A stretch of 64,000 bases of DNA from Anisus vortex (lineage: Eukaryota > Mollusca > Gastropoda > Planorbidae), in NCBI GenBank assembly GCA_949126835.1, contig OX421500.1, positions 28,313,991 to 28,377,990 of the forward strand. Reading direction: 5' to 3'. Below, piece by piece: positions 27,601 through 39,900 of this stretch. The position numbers and the translations under genes were made by a program. Numbering within the stretch: position 1 is the stretch's first letter; each line of letters begins with the position of its first letter. Below the pieces are notes generated by a model, which was not told where the DNA came from, did not search any database, and worked only from the letters and a program-made list of their open reading frames with translations.

Positions 27601-30600
27601 ATGTTTTATGTGACTCGTTTCTAACAAACAAAACATGGATGCTAAAAATAAATAATGCTGTTAGTCTTAGTGTCAGAAGTTGTTATTTTGATATGCATAA
27701 AAATCTTTCTGCACAGCTATCGTCTATGTACTTTCAATGCTTATTTACTCCTTTTTATATTTCCGTGAAAATGGAAAACCAATAAAAATATTTCTTATCT
27801 TACTATTACATGACGAGTTTGTTTTTATTTCCAGACAAAAAGAAAACTATCGAATATTATTTCAAATTGGCCGTTGTGTCAAATTTACATGAACTTGCCA
27901 AAATTATGTGGCAAAAAGTTGAGGTATTGTAGTCACTAGTATATTATATAATATATGTACAATATAAGCTTATATTTACAATTTACATGACAATGCAATT
28001 ATATTTTACACATTTTGACAATAAAACAAATGTTTAACATATTGCATTGATTCAGGTGAATATTTCTTACAAATTCAACTGTTTATTTTTAGTCGCCCAC
28101 AGGAGCTGCTGTGTATGCCTACGGCTGTATGAAGATAATGAAATCACAGGAATCCAATGAAGACAAAAAGCTGAAACTATCAGAAAACATGAAGTAAGCC
28201 TATGTTCTAGTGCAGGGCTCGGCAACCTACGACACGCGTGCAAAACCTTGCACGCCGAGGGATTTTCAATGTCACGCGGAAGAGGGATAAGATAAGAGAT
28301 AAGATAAGATTGCTTTATTGATCCAAATGAATGGAAAATTGACTTGATTACATAAATTCCGTTTTTTCAGCATACCTAAAACAATATTAAAGAACCATTT
28401 GTACTCAAACACAATAGACATTCACGCACACTATCATACCATTTATCATACAAGGAAAAAAAAAGTAGGCCTATTATTTAGGAGTCAGCAAGTCAGCATG
28501 GCAAGTCTATTGAAGTCCCATCTACAAGAAAGTTAGTGCTACAGCAGGATGCTGGCACGCTGAAGGAATTAGAAATCATATATTAGCACAATGTTATCAA
28601 AAGGTTGCCGAGCCCTGTTCTAGTGACTTCATAGCCTGAAGTTTGTATTCAATGTCTTGATACTCGTGTAAATACATCACATACTAGTTTTAAATCCTTT
28701 TCTGGAGCCTATAATTATCGTTTATAGTCTGATTATATTTTGAGATTATTTATAAAATAGAATCATTTTTGTAATTTTATCAAGGTTTAGGTGTATGTAC
28801 ATACTGGAGCATACATAATTTAATTAGTTTGTTGGAAAAATAATTCACAGTCAAACATGATTTAAAATATTTTGTTGTTCTTTTGCTTAATTTAAGTTTA
28901 ATAAATTGCTTAACTTAGGACAAATATAAATCTGCAATATGACTGATAATCCCTATATGGTATCAGTTTTAACATATCTATTTTGTTATGCGTTTCTTAT
29001 AATAACTATATGTATGTATCCTTTGTTCTGCTTTAGCTTCCATACGCATTAAAAAAGTTCATAATTTTAAGTAAAAGAAGTTGTTCATAACTCATCTAGA
29101 CAATCTAAGCTAATTATTGACTACTCTGTTTACATATTATTATCTTCATTAAGATTCATAGAAATGTATTGGATTTTAAAACATAAAACTCTGCAAGTGC
29201 AACTGTATTATATTCAACAATCATGTTACTTTAGCGTGGCTCATTGATTATTTTCTCTTCATCTTTATAGATTTAACATTAGCTCATAGACCGTTTGATC
29301 TATTCAATAACATAGCCTTTTATGTTTTTTATTGTCTTTTATGGTAAAAAGCCACTATGGCATCTAGATATTCAATGATTTTTTATATTTTTAAACCAAA
29401 TTCTGTGCTTTTACATCAACATTACTTTTTTTTTCTTCTTTTTCTTCTTCATTGGTGGGCGATGCTGGAAAAGTCACATGTATACAACTTTAGTTTTCTT
29501 AAAATGATATATTTCTCAGAAGTAAGGCGATATGCTGGAGATGTAATATACGAGAGGTGTTTTCTCCATTTCTGCTCATGATCTTTAGATGCGTAAGTAA
29601 AAACCAACACAAAAAAACAACACATTTTGTTTATCAGTGGTTATTTTACTCTAATATATATGCCCATAACTTTAAAATATCAATTAGTGTTTAAGAAAAA
29701 GTCCTTTTTAAATTGTTTCTATAATTATAGAACATTTTATTAGAATTTTAAAAATCGTGTTTAAAAGTTATTATAAATTTTATTTAAAAAAAAGGCTATA
29801 ACATTGAAATGTATGTATAACATGTAATTATAGTTTTTATATTTTGTATGCAATTGTCTAGCTAGTTCATTTATATTTATTAATTTATATTTATTTGGGA
29901 ATTTTGCATAGACATTTATTTATTAGGACGTAACAGCACCAATATTTTTCTCATTTCTCTACACATTTCTGGAACGAATTTTCTTTTGCATTCTAAATAC
30001 TTCGGGAAAATCCATTCTAGCTTTTTTGTATGCACCAAAACCTATACAAAGCATGCTTATGTGATGCTTAGCTACAAGGAAGCTACTTGTTATGGACCAG
30101 TGAAGTTGAACGTTATCATTGCACATAAGTTCAAACATTAAATTCTTCTTTTAATATATATCGAGTGGCTTGAGTGTATTATTTCAGTAATAAAATTTCA
30201 AATTACTTTCCTTAATAAATACAATATAAATAGTCCAGTTGAAGATATTTGGCAATTCATAAAACAAACTTAAAAACAATAATGGCTGATTTTGTGCCAA
30301 CAAAACAAAAATTAAATTAAATTAACAAATGTTGGTTTAACACTAAACTAAAGAAACTGTGTAAACAAAAAGAAAATCAATAACTAATTCAATTAGACTA
30401 CATAAAAAATACCTAAAAATTAAACATTTAACTCAGAAACTAAGCAGACAGCTGCAGAATAAATATGTAAACAATGTAATTTCTAAAGATAATAATACAA
30501 ATGTGTCGTCCTACATTAAATCAAGACAAATGGACACTAAAGGCATAGCTCCACTAAAAGGCCAAACAATGAAACTTATAACGACAATGAAACTAAAGCT

Positions 30601-33600
30601 AATAATATCTTAAACACACACTATGCATCATCTTTTTCTAATCCAGGTGACAAAGAAATATCCATAAATTTAAACAAACTAGAAGAGATAGGAAATATAA
30701 ATGTAGATGAAAAATGCATTAAACAACCAAATTAAAAGTAAACAAAGCTTCTGGTCCAGATGACATACCAGCAAGACTGCTTAAAGAACTAACTAATGAA
30801 ATATCTCCAATCTTTAAAATACTTTTTCAGGCCTCTATAAACCAGGGGACAGTGCCCAAAGATTGGAAATTAGCTAATGTAACCCCCCTTTTCAAAAAAG
30901 GAGATAAATCTGACCCCGGAAATTACAGACCTTTTTTCCTAACAAGCATAACATGTAAAATACTCGAACATATAATATATAGTAGTATAGTAAATAATCT
31001 AGACAAACTTAATGCACTGTTCCCACACCAACATGGCTTTAGGAAAAATAGATCATGTGAGACTTAATTAATAGGCTTAATATATGAGTTGTCTAAGGGA
31101 TTAGATAATAACAACCAAATTGATGCTATATTACTAGATTTTTCCAAAGCATTCGATAAAGTTCATCATTCTAGTCTACTAAAAAACGTAAATATTTTGG
31201 CATCTCTGGTCCCTTACATCAGTGGATTCAGGACTTTCTTATAGGCAGAGAACAAACTGTGGTAATAAATGGCTCTAAGTCATCACCAATAACTGTAAAC
31301 TCAGGAGTTCCACAAGGAACTGTTCTCGAACCCCCTACTAATTCTAATTTGTACTAATGATCTGCCAAATTGCATCAACTAAGGAACAAAAGTAAGACTA
31401 TTTGCAGATGATTGCATAATTTATAGAACAATAAAGACAGGAACTTCTACAAAAAGACCTAGATGAACTACAAAAATGGGAATCAAACTGGAGTATGTCT
31501 TTTCACCCAGAAAAAGGCCAACTAATAAGGGTATCCAAGAAAAAGAAACAAATAATAGCAAACTACTTCATTCATGGTAAAAAACTAACTCAAACTAACA
31601 ATACGAAGTATCTGGGAGTAATAATAAATGATAAGTTATCTTAGAACCCTCATATTGATAAAGTAATTAAAAAATCAAACAAAACATTAGGATTCATAAA
31701 AAGGAACTTTTACAAATGTAATGTAATAGAATATGCAGCACCTGTATAGGACCCATCAACTAAAGAAAACATAAAAAAAAATTAGAATAAATCCAAAAAA
31801 GAGCTGCAAGGTTCATAACCAGTGAATATTCCCAGTTAAAAAGAGTAACACTATTAGTCAAATCTCTAAACCTAGAAACACTAGAGGACAGAAGGGCAAA
31901 GAGTAAAGTAGTAATAATGCATAACGCATTAAACTCTAATTTAGAAATACAACCCAATATCAACCTGTTGCAAAGCTCAGATAAACATGACGACAAAAAC
32001 ACTTTCCTTGTCTCTTATGCCAGAACAAATGCATATAAATACTCTTTCTTCCCGAGTGGCATTCGGGCATGGAATGGGTTGCATGAACAAACCAGGAAAA
32101 CAAGTAACTTAACATCATTTAAAACAGTAATAAAAATGCAAGACTAGACTCGGACCATGGATGAGCGTAGGACGCAATAATCTTCTTTATAGAAGGAGCG
32201 TCTGTAATGTATAAGATAAGATAAGATAATATTTCATAGTGAATAACATCCTTAAAAAATAATATTGTATTTCAGATCGGGCTAACGGTTTTCCTAATGC
32301 TGTTTTCTGCACTTTTGATATCTTATCTGGAGCAGAAGTCATTCCATTGGATTGAATGGATCCTTTGGGCCTGGATAGTCACATTTGCGATGGAAATTGT
32401 TAATCAGGTGTATACTACGGTTTTATCAATATAAATATTATTTATACTCTATTTTGATTTCATTTTAAATTTACTTTTGAACTTCGAGAATATTTTTTAA
32501 TTCATGGACACTTTTCAGACATTTCGCAATAGAGCCATTGGTCGCCACGACATCTATAAATGGATAGAGTTATCTGCCGTGATATTATTTGCACTGGCCT
32601 GGGTTGTACGCTTTATTGGCTATATATACCCAGAGACCCAGGCTTGGATGTTTTGTGCCAGAATAATGTTTAGCATTGACTTTATTGGATTCTGTTCATG
32701 TCTTCTGGAGCTGTGCTTTATGGTGAAATTCCTTGGACCGTTGTTGTTGATGATCATGAAAATGGTAAGGGGCTGTTTAAAAAAAAAAAAAAAAACTAAC
32801 TTACCTCCGGGTCAAAAAAGCTTAAAATCTTGTACATTATTTTTCGTTATAACGATCAACTAAGATTTTTTTTTTAATTTGATTATTTAACAAAAAGTGC
32901 ATTTAACTTTTATATATTTTATTTCGATCTTTAGCTTTGAAAAACAATCATGGCTGTTGAGCTCTTCTTATAATTTTAAATTAATGAATTCGTTGTTGTT
33001 TTTCTTTTCAGATGAAGGTCTTGGTGCAGTTTTTATTCATTTTATTGATCGCCTGTTTCGATTATGCAATAGCTTCAGAATCTGTCATGTTTCCAGAAGC
33101 GGAAATGAATTCGAAATTGTACTTTTGGGTCCTTAGAAAAGCATTTTGGGCAATATTTGGCGATTTCTCCATAGACGATTTAGATCCAGCCGGTAAATAT
33201 TCATCTACTCTACAATTTTAAATACACTAAAGTTAGTTCTCAGCCAAATAAGTACTTTTAGTGAATGTAATATTATTTTTTATTATGATACCAGATGGCA
33301 GTTGTAGTAACAATCCAGACGTTTACAATAATTTTGATGAGAAGCGTTGCCCAGAAAGTGGAGGGAAATATTTTGTGTTCCCATTACTTGGAGTGTATCA
33401 TATTTTTAGTAATGTCTTACTGATCAATTTACTCATTGCCACGTTCAAGTAAGTTAAAACACAAAGCTTTAAGTAGTCATATCACTGTTACTTAATATCT
33501 TAATCTATATATATATATATATGTACCTATCTGTCTCTTCATTATATATTGATATATATTTCTTTATTAATATACAGACCCAAGATGTATTTAAATAATA

Positions 33601-33875
33601 CCGATACGATACGGTATTTTTCCTTTTTAATCGTAAGAAAATAAAACTAATCATAAACAAAGCGTCCTAAGATGTCCACAGTAAATATAGGAGAGAATAA
33701 CCACTGTCCATTAGAACATATTAGATAATATAAATACATTAACGTGTCTTCTTCTTCTATAATATCAACGTGCTGTTGGCTGAATAAAACATTAAGTCTA
33801 ATTTTTGTACAATTTACATATCTAAAATATAACATCCCTACATCTATCCAACTTTCTCTTTCTCTCTATCTTTAT

Positions 33876-33924
<49 letters not shown>

Positions 33925-36900
33925 TATATTATATGTATAATACTTTGTTATGTGCTTAGTTCCAAAATAGTTTACATTCAAGAAATCGCTACTCAAGTTT
34001 GGAATCAACAGTTTGCTCAGATAACATTGAAGTACTATAAAGTAATTTTCCCGCCCGGTCCCTTTGTCCTATTGGCACCACTGCTTTGGATCTGCAGGAC
34101 AACAGATTTACAAAAACCGTTTGGTGAGTTGCAAGCACAATTATACATAAGTAGCAGTTTCTCTTATCCAGCCAAGGTTGGGTTACTGCAATAGCTGCCT
34201 GTGGGGTTTGCCCCAGAACCAGCTGCAGAGATTACAGAGAAGCACGTATTGTTTCGGGGGTGAGGAGTCAAGATCATATGTCCCCAACACTAAATGATCT
34301 CCACTGGCTCCCGGTGATATGTTGTACCGGACAATGTGCTAAGATATAGGACTGTCCAGTTTAGAACGGGACACCTGACAGCCCTTGCTATGTTGGTACT
34401 ATGCTTGAATATTTCATTCTGAGGACGTATGCAAAGATATTTTTTTTTAAATGTAAAACTTTTAGCCAATATATTCATGATTTTATCCAGAACGCTATTA
34501 AAAAAGGCAAATTTTAGAAATGGTATTCAATACCGTTTTGAAAAAAAGATATTTTTGGAAGAATATTACATACCATTGAAAGAAAAAGATAATTTTAGAA
34601 TTTCTTTAAATGATATCATATGCGATTTAAATTAAAAGATGATTGTGTAATTACGATATTAGAAATTAATAAAGCTAATTAATGAGCTAATCCAATCATA
34701 TATTCATTTAGAGCAAGAGTTCCCACCAGAAGTGTTTAAGAAACTACATGTTGTAGAGAGCAATATTCGTTACAAGTTTATCAGGACAAAGAAATTAGAC
34801 ATTGAGCCGTAAGTTACCAATTTGTATGTGCAAATGTTATGTAACTGTTAAATAAATCAAAATATTTTAAAATATCATTTATTTAAAGTTTATACTTAAT
34901 TTACTTATATAAAATAAAACGACTTAAATAAACCAAGCTTTACAAGCAATATCTTTTGTTTTACTCTTAGTACTGTCGATGATATAATGTGATACGTTTC
35001 TTTAATATATAACTGCAACAAAATGTCCACTTCTTGTTACTATAAAATAGTATTATCTGCTTTATATGTGGTAATAATAATACCAATTTTCTTATATAAA
35101 GGTTTTAATAATGTCATGTATATTGTTTTTCCAAGAATTGGAACACGCAATGTTTATTCTCCTCTCTCTCTCTTTTCTTACTACACGCGATATTAGGACG
35201 TTTAGTAGGAAAACGAAAGGTTCTAGGTAATGCTGGGATTCTGTGTTGATCTCAAATTCTCAGAGTCTGGGAACGACTCATTATTTAATAGGGGAAGTTC
35301 CTATCGTTTTTGTTATGAGTTTTGTAATGATACCATGATTTTCACCCCTACTGGTAATGGGTCTATCCCTTGCACCACTCGGATAGTATTTAATGATTTG
35401 TTTTGTCTGAAAGACAGAGAGTTTCAAAATATGTTCCTTTGAACGTTTGTGTTTGCACTATTTTATTCTAACTGTACATAATAGATATATTGTATATATT
35501 GAACATACCACCTGAAATAAACTATCAACAACAGTTACACTGAAGCTTCTTTGTCAAGTTACTATCCTATTGTGTTGTATACATTACTATAAGATTTATC
35601 TACTACCATAATTTACAAGAAAGGAAATGTTGGAATACAAATACTGAATTTGTGCCCAGGACTATAAGAAGAGTTCGTGTAATACTGAAACATAAATACT
35701 AATAATTAAAGTCTCCCCTAGGACTAACGAGAATTATCAGCAAGATCTACACAGCTCTGGCCACAAGGGGATTGTGGACGTAACAAAATTTGGGGGCTCG
35801 TCCGGGATATTTTTCCTGACCTAGGATTGACAAGATTTGGTAGTCTCGTTCGGTAGATTTGAGTTCTACTTTTCTTGATCTAGGATTGGAAAAAATGTGT
35901 TGATCTCGTCTGGAGAATTTGAGTTATATTTTTTCCTGACCTATAAATATTTTGTGACATTAGTAGTACTGAGAGCGGCATATTTGTGTTTCGTTTTCAG
36001 GACTGTGAAACTATTTTTTTTAAAAAGAGGAGAGAACTGGTTTGCGTTTTTATTCCTTGGGAAGTGTGAAGATTCCACGAAGTGTTTAATATTATATTGT
36101 GCAAATTTCTGGACAAATCGTAAGTTGGAACTTTATATTTTATTATACAATATATACTACTCTACTATAACAAATATTTCGAACGCTATACTATGGCTTC
36201 GAATATATCAAGTGAGGAACTTAATGCCATGTCATTTGCTGAACTAAAAGAATTAGCTGAGTCCTTTGGGATTGAGGCAGGACAGGCAAGACCTAATCGT
36301 AATCGTTTGACCAAAGAAATTATGACATGTTTGAACGGGCAGAATGCCATGAACACTGGTAGTGTAGTTGAAGTGGGACAGAACGATATCAATGAAGGTT
36401 ATGTAGCTCCCAGTGGGGGCGAGGTAATTGCCCACGGAGACGAGGTAAGAAATATGTCATCTAGATCATCAAACAATGATGAAGATGAAGGGTTGAGTGA
36501 AAACCTAAAATTCCAATTAGCTATGAAGAGAATGGAATTGGAAAGAATGAGGATAGAAACTGAAAGAGAAAATGAAAGAATTAGGATAGAAACTGAAAGG
36601 GAAAATGAAAGAATTAGGATAGAAACTGAAAGGGAAAATGAAAGAATTAGGATTGAAAGCAGAGAAAGGATAGAGATGGCACGCATGAACAGACCTGACC
36701 ATCGTAGGGACAGCAATGGTATGGATATTAGCGCAATGAAGCAACACTTGCCTATATTCAGAGAAGAAGATGTTCAAGATTTCTTTTTGCTTTTTGAGAG
36801 GATAGCTGTAGATTATCAGTTCCCTGATGATAAGATGGCTTTATTGTTAAGGTCAACTCTCAACAAAGGAAAAGCATTGGACGTAGTGTTGAGTTTAACA

Positions 36901-39900
36901 CCCGAGGAAATAAATGACTATGAAGTAATCAAAGATAGGGTGCTAAAAAGTTATTCCCTGACACCAGAAAAATATAGAAAGCTATTTAGAGACAGAAAGA
37001 AGGCATATGATCAAACTCATGTAGACTTTTTGAGACAAAAGGAGAAAATGTTAGAACAGTGGCTAAGGTCACAGAATGTAAGTGAGTTTGATAAACTCAA
37101 GAACCTAATATTGTTTGAGGAATTCAATGATTGTATTCGAGTGGATATTAAAACCCACATCTCAGACCGAGGGGTTGAAGATGTGCATGAAGCTGCTAGA
37201 TTGGCAGATAACTATGCCATAATTCACGCCAGCATAAAGCCATATTATGCTGACAACTCCAAAGTGCACAAACCAGAGCCCAAGGAGGCTAGTAAACCAA
37301 AAGAGACAAGTGAAAACAATAATAAGAACAGTGGTGTAAATAATAATAGTAACTTAGTTCATTTCAGGAAGCAGACAGATGTAAATAAAGCAAAGGTGGT
37401 ATGTTTCAATTGCAAGAAAGAGGGCCACATGAAGAAAGATTGTTGGATCCTTACCAAGAAGCAAGGTGCTATTCTACACTGTGCCAGAGTGCAGAAAGAT
37501 AGCAAGCAGACAGAAGAAGTGTGCAACACAGGGTCAAGAAACTCAAAAGAAATGCGGCCGGCATCGCCCATAGTTGTGGAGTCGATGGTTTTTGAGAACA
37601 GTCTATCTAAGGTAAAAGAGAATAGCTGTACTCAATCTATTATGCTTTCAGAAGGCCGTGAGGAACAGATGGTTCCTGAAGTCCCGGAAGAGGACGACCT
37701 ATCCGATTTTCGACCCTTTGTCTACGAGGGGACAGTGTCGACAGAAGTCGATGTACTCAGCAAGAAGAAAATACAGATATTACGTGACACGGGTTCTGCT
37801 GTCAGCGTGATCCTGGAGGGCAGTGTGCCGTTAACGGATGCCACCAGTACCGGTGAGTCTGTTGTGCTGAGAGGTGCTAGTATGGAGGCTGTGGAAGCTC
37901 CACTGCACAGAATAAAACTCGAGTCGGATATTTTTACAGGTAACATCGTAGTGGGAGTGTGGCGCGCACTACCCGTCAAAGGCGTTTCCATGATATTAGG
38001 AAATGACATTATGGGCGGCAGAGTCACTGTCGAGCCCATGGTTAAAGTGTTGGAGACAAAGATGGCGGAGGACAAAAACCTACGTCCTGCCAATGAACGC
38101 CCAACATGTGCACTGACAAGAGCAATGCATAAAAAAAAGTCGGTAAAGACTCCTGCTACGCCGTGTAGTGCAACGAAAGATGTGTTTGTCTGTTCTGAAG
38201 ACACACATGCGAATGAAACAGTGATAACAGAAACACCTGACATCGATTTAAGTGCTACGTTCTTTGCTGAACTAACAACTGGTGATGCAACCGAGAACGA
38301 TAACATTTTGTCACCAAAGCAGAAATTGGTGAAAGAACAATTGAATGACGAAGTAATAATGCAACTCAGAATGAAAGCTGTTGATGAAAAGACTGCAGAT
38401 GCAATGGCGGAATGTTTCTACATGAAAGATGAAGTGTTGATGAGAAAGTCGAAACCGCTCAACTCAGGTACAAACGAGTGGGACAGTATTCACCAGATTG
38501 TAATACCTAAGTGCTATCGTCAAGATATACTGCGTATGGCGCATGATCTTCCTTTCGCTGGTCACATGGGAGTCCGAAAAACGCACCACCGTATCCTCCC
38601 TTACTTCTACTGGCCAGGACTGAGAAGAGATGTCGAACAATACTGCAAGACTTGCCACGTATGCCTAATGGTAGGACGTCCTAACCAACGAATTCCTGTC
38701 GCTCCACTCCAGCCGATACCAGCGTTCGACGAACCATTCAGTCGTATACTCATTGATTGCGTGGGCCCGTTGCCGAAAACAAAAGCCGGTTTTTAATACC
38801 TGCTCACAGTCATGTGTTCATCCACTCGCTTCCCGGAAGCCATTCCGTTGCGGAACATAACAACAGTGAAGGTGGTAGACGCCCTGACAAATTTCTTCAC
38901 ACGTTATGGCCTACCGAAGACAGTACAGTCCGACCAGGGGACTAACTTTACTTCGAACATTTTCAAACAAGTCATGGAACAATTAGGGATAAGCCATAGG
39001 CTATCAAGTGCCTATCATCCTGAGAGCCAGGGAGCTCTGGAAAGGTTTCATCAGACATTAAAATCGATGCTTAAAAAGTACTGTTATGAAAACGAGAAAG
39101 ACTGGGATAAGGGTGTGCCTTATGTACTGTTCGCTGCAAGGGAGGCCACTCAGGAATCCCTGGGGTTTAGCCCATTCGAACTTGTGTATGGACACTCAGT
39201 CAGAGGTCCGTTGAAACTTCTACATGAAACTTGGCTAACGGACAGTGAACCGATTGGACTTTTGTCATATGTAGATAAATTTAAAAATATGCTTTATCAT
39301 GCTTTTAACCATGTGAAGATTCATTTTCCACAGATGCAGGAGCGTATGAGACAGAACTATGACCGTAAAGCTACAGCTAGAACTTTTGCACCAGGTGACA
39401 AAGTTCTTGTGTTTCTACCTTTGCAAAATCAGCCTTTAAGTGCAAAGTTTAGTGGACCCTATGAGATAGAGTCAAAGCTTGGCGAGGTCAATTATTTGAT
39501 AAAGACTCCTGACCGGAGACAAAAGCAGAGGGTATGCCATATTAATTTACTTAAGCCCTATGTTTCCAGGGAAAAGAGTAAACCACGGGAGGTCCCCATG
39601 ATTTCGTTAGCTAGAGTCCCGACGGATTTATCTAGGATAGAATATAAGTTAGCAGAAAGTAAACTTAATAATACAGATGCCCTTAAGAGTTTAGATACAA
39701 GGCTAGAACATCCTCCGGTAGAAGATAAGGAGAAGATTATTGAGCTGGTGCATGAAAATAAGTCAATGTTTACAAATGTTCCCAGTAGGACACATGTCAT
39801 AGAGCACGATGTAGTGTTAACCGATAGTGCCAGGTCTATTAAACAGCATCCATTTGACCCCATCAGACCTGAGCATATTAAATTAGATGTAAAGTATATG

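Noticed and set aside
35230..35442. A 70-codon open frame inside the family A LTRs (also 41471-41683 and 4825-5037)
   Set aside because: It is preserved only because the LTR copies are near-identical; it has no homology, signal or domain, and lies in sequence expected to be regulatory.
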